Source of the DNA: Theobroma cacao | Taxonomy: Eukaryota; Streptophyta; Magnoliopsida; Malvales; Malvaceae | Direction of reading: 5' to 3' | Length of the DNA: 64,000 nucleotides | Assembly (NCBI RefSeq): GCF_000208745.1 | Contig: NC_030853.1 | Span: 7,980,979 to 8,044,978, forward strand | Shown here: one piece after another, positions 60,641-64,000 of the stretch | How the letters are laid out: the number at the start of each line of letters is the position of its first letter | Position numbering within the stretch: the stretch's first letter is position 1 | Notes under the pieces: model-generated | Told to the model about the DNA's origin: nothing | Seen by the model: only the letters and a program-made list of their open reading frames with translations | Databases searched by the model: none | Position numbers and translations under genes: made by a program

Positions 60641-61272
60641 CTTGATTTTATAGACTCATAGCTAAAAGTGGACACGATATTACTGACTAGGGGTAATTTT
60701 GTCATTTCTCATGGTGAGCTCTTGGAAGTAGCTTTCGATTGTTATTAAGGCCTAAGTACGCTAAGAAATAAATGAATGATGAAAATAAGGATAAAATGAC
60801 AAAGGAAATAGAAATAATGATGATTTCCAAGGTAGGGGCAAAATGGCCATTTTCATCTCAAGTCGAAATTTTTAAGTTTTCGTGAACTCGAGCATTTCTA
60901 GACTATTATGGACTTTACCTCAGTGTGGAAAGAGTAAAAAGATTGCATAAAGGATTAGAGGAAGACAAAGCCAACTTGTTAAGGGCATTTTCTTAATTTA
61001 AGTGAAGTTTGGATAAGCTTAGGCTATAAATATCTCATTTCTCTAGCAGCTTCCTCATTTTTCCAGCAGCTTCTTGTTTTTCTTCCTCCCATCTCACGTT
61101 TCTTCATCTTCCATGGAAGCCTCTTTTAAAGCTTCCATAACTCTCTTTCTCTAGCTTCAATTTTCATGCTTTTAAGCATTTTTTCATAGAACCTTTTGTG
61201 CTCTTTCACTCTCTCACCTTAAAACCCTCAAAAGTCTTTCCTCAACACTTTCTCTCACTAGTTGGACATTTT

Positions 61273-61278
<6 letters not shown>

Positions 61279-61326
<48 letters not shown>
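61279..61326. repeat. (GA)n microsatellite
   Basis: About 23 GA dinucleotides in a row between 'acaaag' and 'ctttcc'. It lies about 250 bp downstream of the TATA box of the LTR-like fragment. Confidence 0.95.
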
Positions 61327-61328
<2 letters not shown>

Positions 61329-61935
61329 TCCATGATAGCTTGAGTATTCTTGAGAAGGAATTCAACTACAAATCCACCAAGGTGAGTAATGAATGAGGAT
61401 TGATTTTAGGTTGTTGATAATGGCTAGTAATTGGAGTTTTGAGTTGTTTTATTGTTGAGGTTTGTTTATTTATTTCAAGTGTTACTAGAGTAGAGAGAAT
61501 AGATAGCTAGTCGAATGGTAATTGGAAGCTAGTTAGGAATAACTAGTGGGGCTTGATTTAAGAAATAGCTTTTAGAATTGTATTTATGCAAATTGGGTTG
61601 GTTGTGATGTTGGTGTGTGATAGGTTCCAACAAGACCTCACATCTTCATTTGGAGCAATAGTTGAAGTTGGAGTCAAGTAAAGATTCAACAAATACCGGT
61701 GAGTGAACTTGTATTAAAATGATTTGGGGTAAATGTGTAAATGTTTGAGTGAATTGCTTGAAAGGTTTTAGTTGTCTTTTTCTTTAAAATGTATATGGGA
61801 ACAAGCTTTTAAAGAAACATTTTGCATTGTGAAATGTGACTGTGATGAATCCATGTGCCCTGTGTTATGTTGATATATATATCTAAAAATATATGATATG
61901 TATTGATAGTAATATTGTTTGTAATTATAACCGAG

Positions 61936-62103
61936 CATGTGCGCGATGTGGGGGAGCACATGCCGGTGATGACGGGTGTGGGAGTGTGGATGATGATATT
62001 ACTTGTGCGTGATATGGGGGATGCACATGGCGGTATTAGTTGTGCACAATGTGGGGGATGCACACAATGACTCTAACTATGTGCGCGATGTGGGGGTTGC
62101 ACA
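61936..62103. repeat. Four short hairpin units TGTGC..GCACA
   Basis: Four stretches of 23-24 bp begin TGTGC and end GCACA around a 'gatgtggggg' loop, at about 61938-61960, 62004-62027, 62041-62064 and 62080-62103. The first has perfect 7-bp arms (CATGTGC and GCACATG). Spacings are 66, 37 and 39 bp. They are within the LTR-like fragment. Confidence 0.85.
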
Positions 62104-62280
62104 TGAGCTGCGTGTGGTGGGATGGTATGCATGATGATGCATGTATATACAAATATATATATGTTATAGAAAGTTTATGAAAATAATTGTGATTGTGTTG
62201 TATGTTGGCATTGTTAATTGCTCCCAAATTGCTTTTCATTTCAGTAAGAAAATGGCTTTTGATGTAACAAGACATTTTTT

Positions 62281-62600
62281 AACAAAGTTGCTCTGTTTCT
62301 CGCTGCAATGAGAAACTCTCGGGTTGGAGGGGGGTTGCATTGACCTGATTCTCGCTGCAGCGAGAAACTCTCCTGTAGTTCCAAATTCCTAGTGTAGTGC
62401 TTTCACTTTGACAATGATTTTTGACCAACTTCCATTCAGAACTAGGCAAAGTGGTAAACATAAAAGTTGTAGCCCAGTCTCTTAGCTTTCTAATGATCTA
62501 AAAATCATGTCAATTGGACTACTGTAGTGGGAGATATTCTTGAAAAATCAAAACATATGCAAACCAAGAATGTTTCTTATTGCAGCGAGAAACTTGCTAT
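62281..62600. repeat. Retrotransposon segment with palindromes and a module shared with Athila LTRs
   Basis: An 18-bp perfect palindrome, TTCTCGCTGCAGCGAGAA, lies at 62349-62366; an imperfect copy is at 62296-62315 and a half copy at 62580-62592. Between them, at about 62439-62538, is a module (GAACTAGGCAAAGTGGTAAA then 'aaaagttgtagc' then 'cttagctttctaatg') also found in the Athila LTRs at 27006, 36294 and 47026. No ORF is recognised; the 60-codon minus-strand ORF looks spurious. Confidence 0.7.
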
Positions 62601-62759
62601 TATGCTTGCTACCTTGCTTGATTTTGACATATGTTTCACCCATTTAACTTCATGGATTGATCATTCATGGGATGAGCCAATGGGATAAGCCTTGCAGTCA
62701 ATTGGGATTGGTTGAGGCTTGATTTCAATCATGCAACAGTATCATTCATGTTGAATGAT

Positions 62760-63518
62760 TAGAGGTTTTCCTTCATCAATAAGACATTATTTATAATGAG
62801 TTATAACTCTAATTGGATGAAGTCCATGAGATTAACATGCCTTGCAAGGAAACTATAATGGGTTACAGTTATGAGATTCCTATGTATCAAAGCATAATCT
62901 CAAAATGTTCCTGGTCAATGTATCATTGAGACTGAACATCAATGATGCTTAGAGACTGGTATATTCTATGTTCCTTACTTTGGAAGTAAGTAATCGATCT
63001 CATAAATTGAAGTATAGAGATACTTGGAACTAGAATATAAGTGCCTGCCTAGGAGAGCAAGTTCACTAAACATGACCCGTCATGAGAAGTGCATTTGGTA
63101 ATACACTCTAGTGTCTATGCAACACTTCTCATGTGTCAGTTGTGTAAATACTCCCTAGACTTGAGACATCAGGTTGTCTTATGTGTGGAGTGCTATGCTT
63201 TGATTTCATCCCTATGGGTGTCTAACTAAGGATTCCAAAACAAGATGCTAATGCTATAATTGTAGGAACAAATATGGAGGTCAATAAGAGTAGACACTGT
63301 ACCAAGCTTTTATCATCTCCAGGATATATGATGAGGGAATGAATTATACTGATAGACTGTACACTGAAAGGTTGTCAAAGAACCCTTTAACTCTCCCAAC
63401 AATTGGGTGGCCATGATGCATTGCTAGATGCCAATCTTGGTATATGGAATTGATTATAAACTAATTGATTGAAATTTATATTAATTAATTAAGTCATTAA
63501 TCAATTCCATTGCCAACA
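62760..63518 (+). repeat. Copia-type internal 3' non-coding sequence
   Basis: Related to 22085-22760 in the same orientation, sharing many landmarks. It runs directly up to an LTR-like start (TGTTGGGAACC at 63519). No RNase H or other pol sequence is seen upstream within the window, so the element is truncated or non-autonomous here. Confidence 0.5.
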
Positions 63519-64000
63519 TGTTGGGAACCTAATGGGTCACACACAATGATTGCATTTGAATTAAATTGGGAGAGTGACGATTTAAGTTAAACTTAAATCA
63601 CATGCTAGGTAATTAACTTTTATAAACTTAATTAAAAGAGTTTAATTAAGTTTTTGGCATAATTATAAATAGTTATAACTATAAGGCCTTGATTGCAAAG
63701 TATAAAGGAAATTAATTTTGATTTTAATTTCCAAGGACTTAATTAAAAGAGTTTAATTAAGTAATAGGCCCAATATTATAATGTGTTATAATATTGAGGG
63801 CTTAATTGCAAAATTGAAGTTATTTTAACCTAACTATATAAGTCACCTTTTAACTATTTTCCATATGAGAGTTTTTCACAATTGAAGAAAACGTAGTTTT
63901 TGTCAGAAAAAGAAAAACGTTTTTTTTCTTTGCCACCACTCCCTTTGTGTGAAAGAGAAAATTTCTTATGAAGTAATTTTCAAGAAAGGTTCGGCTAAGA
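63519..64000 (+). mobile_element. Copia-like LTR, cut by the right edge
   Basis: Starts TGTTGGGAACC then 'taatgggtcacacac', a start I recall for plant copia LTRs. It contains two exact copies of a 26-bp palindrome-with-loop (63626-63651 and 63737-63762) and a TATA-like 'ctatataagtc' at 63834-63844, which would be the LTR promoter. The 3' end lies beyond the window. Confidence 0.55.

Larger units (their letters stand above)
60641..62280 (+). repeat. Probable LTR fragment of a Ty3/gypsy element
   Basis: Composition and layout suit a plant gypsy LTR: 'ggggtaattttgtcatttc' and 'ggggcaaaatggccatttt' phrases, a TATA box (GCTATAAATATC at 61023-61034) followed by pyrimidine-rich sequence, then a (GA)n microsatellite and a set of hairpin-forming repeats. 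No coding domain or clean ends are seen, so family and limits are inferred. Confidence 0.45.

Noticed and set aside
61809..62275. His/Pro/Ile-rich minus-strand ORFs over the hairpin repeats
   Set aside because: Translation of repeated TGTGC/GCACA words; no known protein.

Overview
This window is nuclear DNA of a flowering plant, most likely a eudicot. It carries four intron-rich protein-coding genes with plant gene structures and plant-specific products, set in AT-rich sequence full of LTR retrotransposon pieces and small DNA transposons. I cannot name the species. No bacterial-type operons, tRNA, rRNA or CRISPR arrays were seen.

Genes. (1) 10129-20538, plus strand: GAUT7, the Golgi-anchored partner in the pectin homogalacturonan synthase complex; nine exons, 610 aa. 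(2) 28641-34658, plus: a CHY1-type 3-hydroxyisobutyryl-CoA hydrolase of valine catabolism with a peroxisomal AKL C terminus; fourteen exons, 384 aa. (3) 48771-49475, plus: a small zinc-binding GFA/CENP-V-fold protein; two coding exons, 148 aa. (4) 50852-56450, minus: the mitochondrial complex I 75-kDa subunit (NDUFS1 type); five exons, 743 aa, all twelve Fe-S ligands present. Every exon set was built by hand from GT..AG borders, reading phase and family similarity. The genes share no pathway; they are ordinary housekeeping neighbours.

Mobile DNA, left to right. 1-4432 holds LTR-type remnants and a 73-bp tandem array. 4433-7255 is a clean solo LTR with a perfect 5-bp target duplication (TAAAC). 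7922-9303 looks like a non-autonomous DNA transposon that carries a decayed fragment of a tRNA dimethylallyltransferase (IPT2-like) gene with an intron-like gap: the most interesting item here. 22.1-27.3 kb is a patchwork of a copia-type remnant, a tandem array and two Athila-like LTR remnants around a copia gag fragment. 35241-47390 is an almost complete but coding-dead Athila-lineage Ty3/gypsy element on the minus strand, with both LTRs, a tRNA-Asp-like primer site, gag, protease, RT, RNase H, integrase and an env-position ORF. 57.6-59.2 kb is a 43-bp minisatellite with a larger ~643-bp repeat order. 60.6-64.0 kb holds LTR fragments with hairpin-forming repeats and the start of a copia-type LTR that runs off the window.

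Introns also carry small transposons: a Tourist-like MITE in GAUT7 intron 3, a probable Stowaway-like one in GAUT7 intron 6, and a MITE with ~65-bp terminal inverted repeats in NDUFS1 intron 2. Two ambiguous bases (33196, 36533) sit in or beside repeats.
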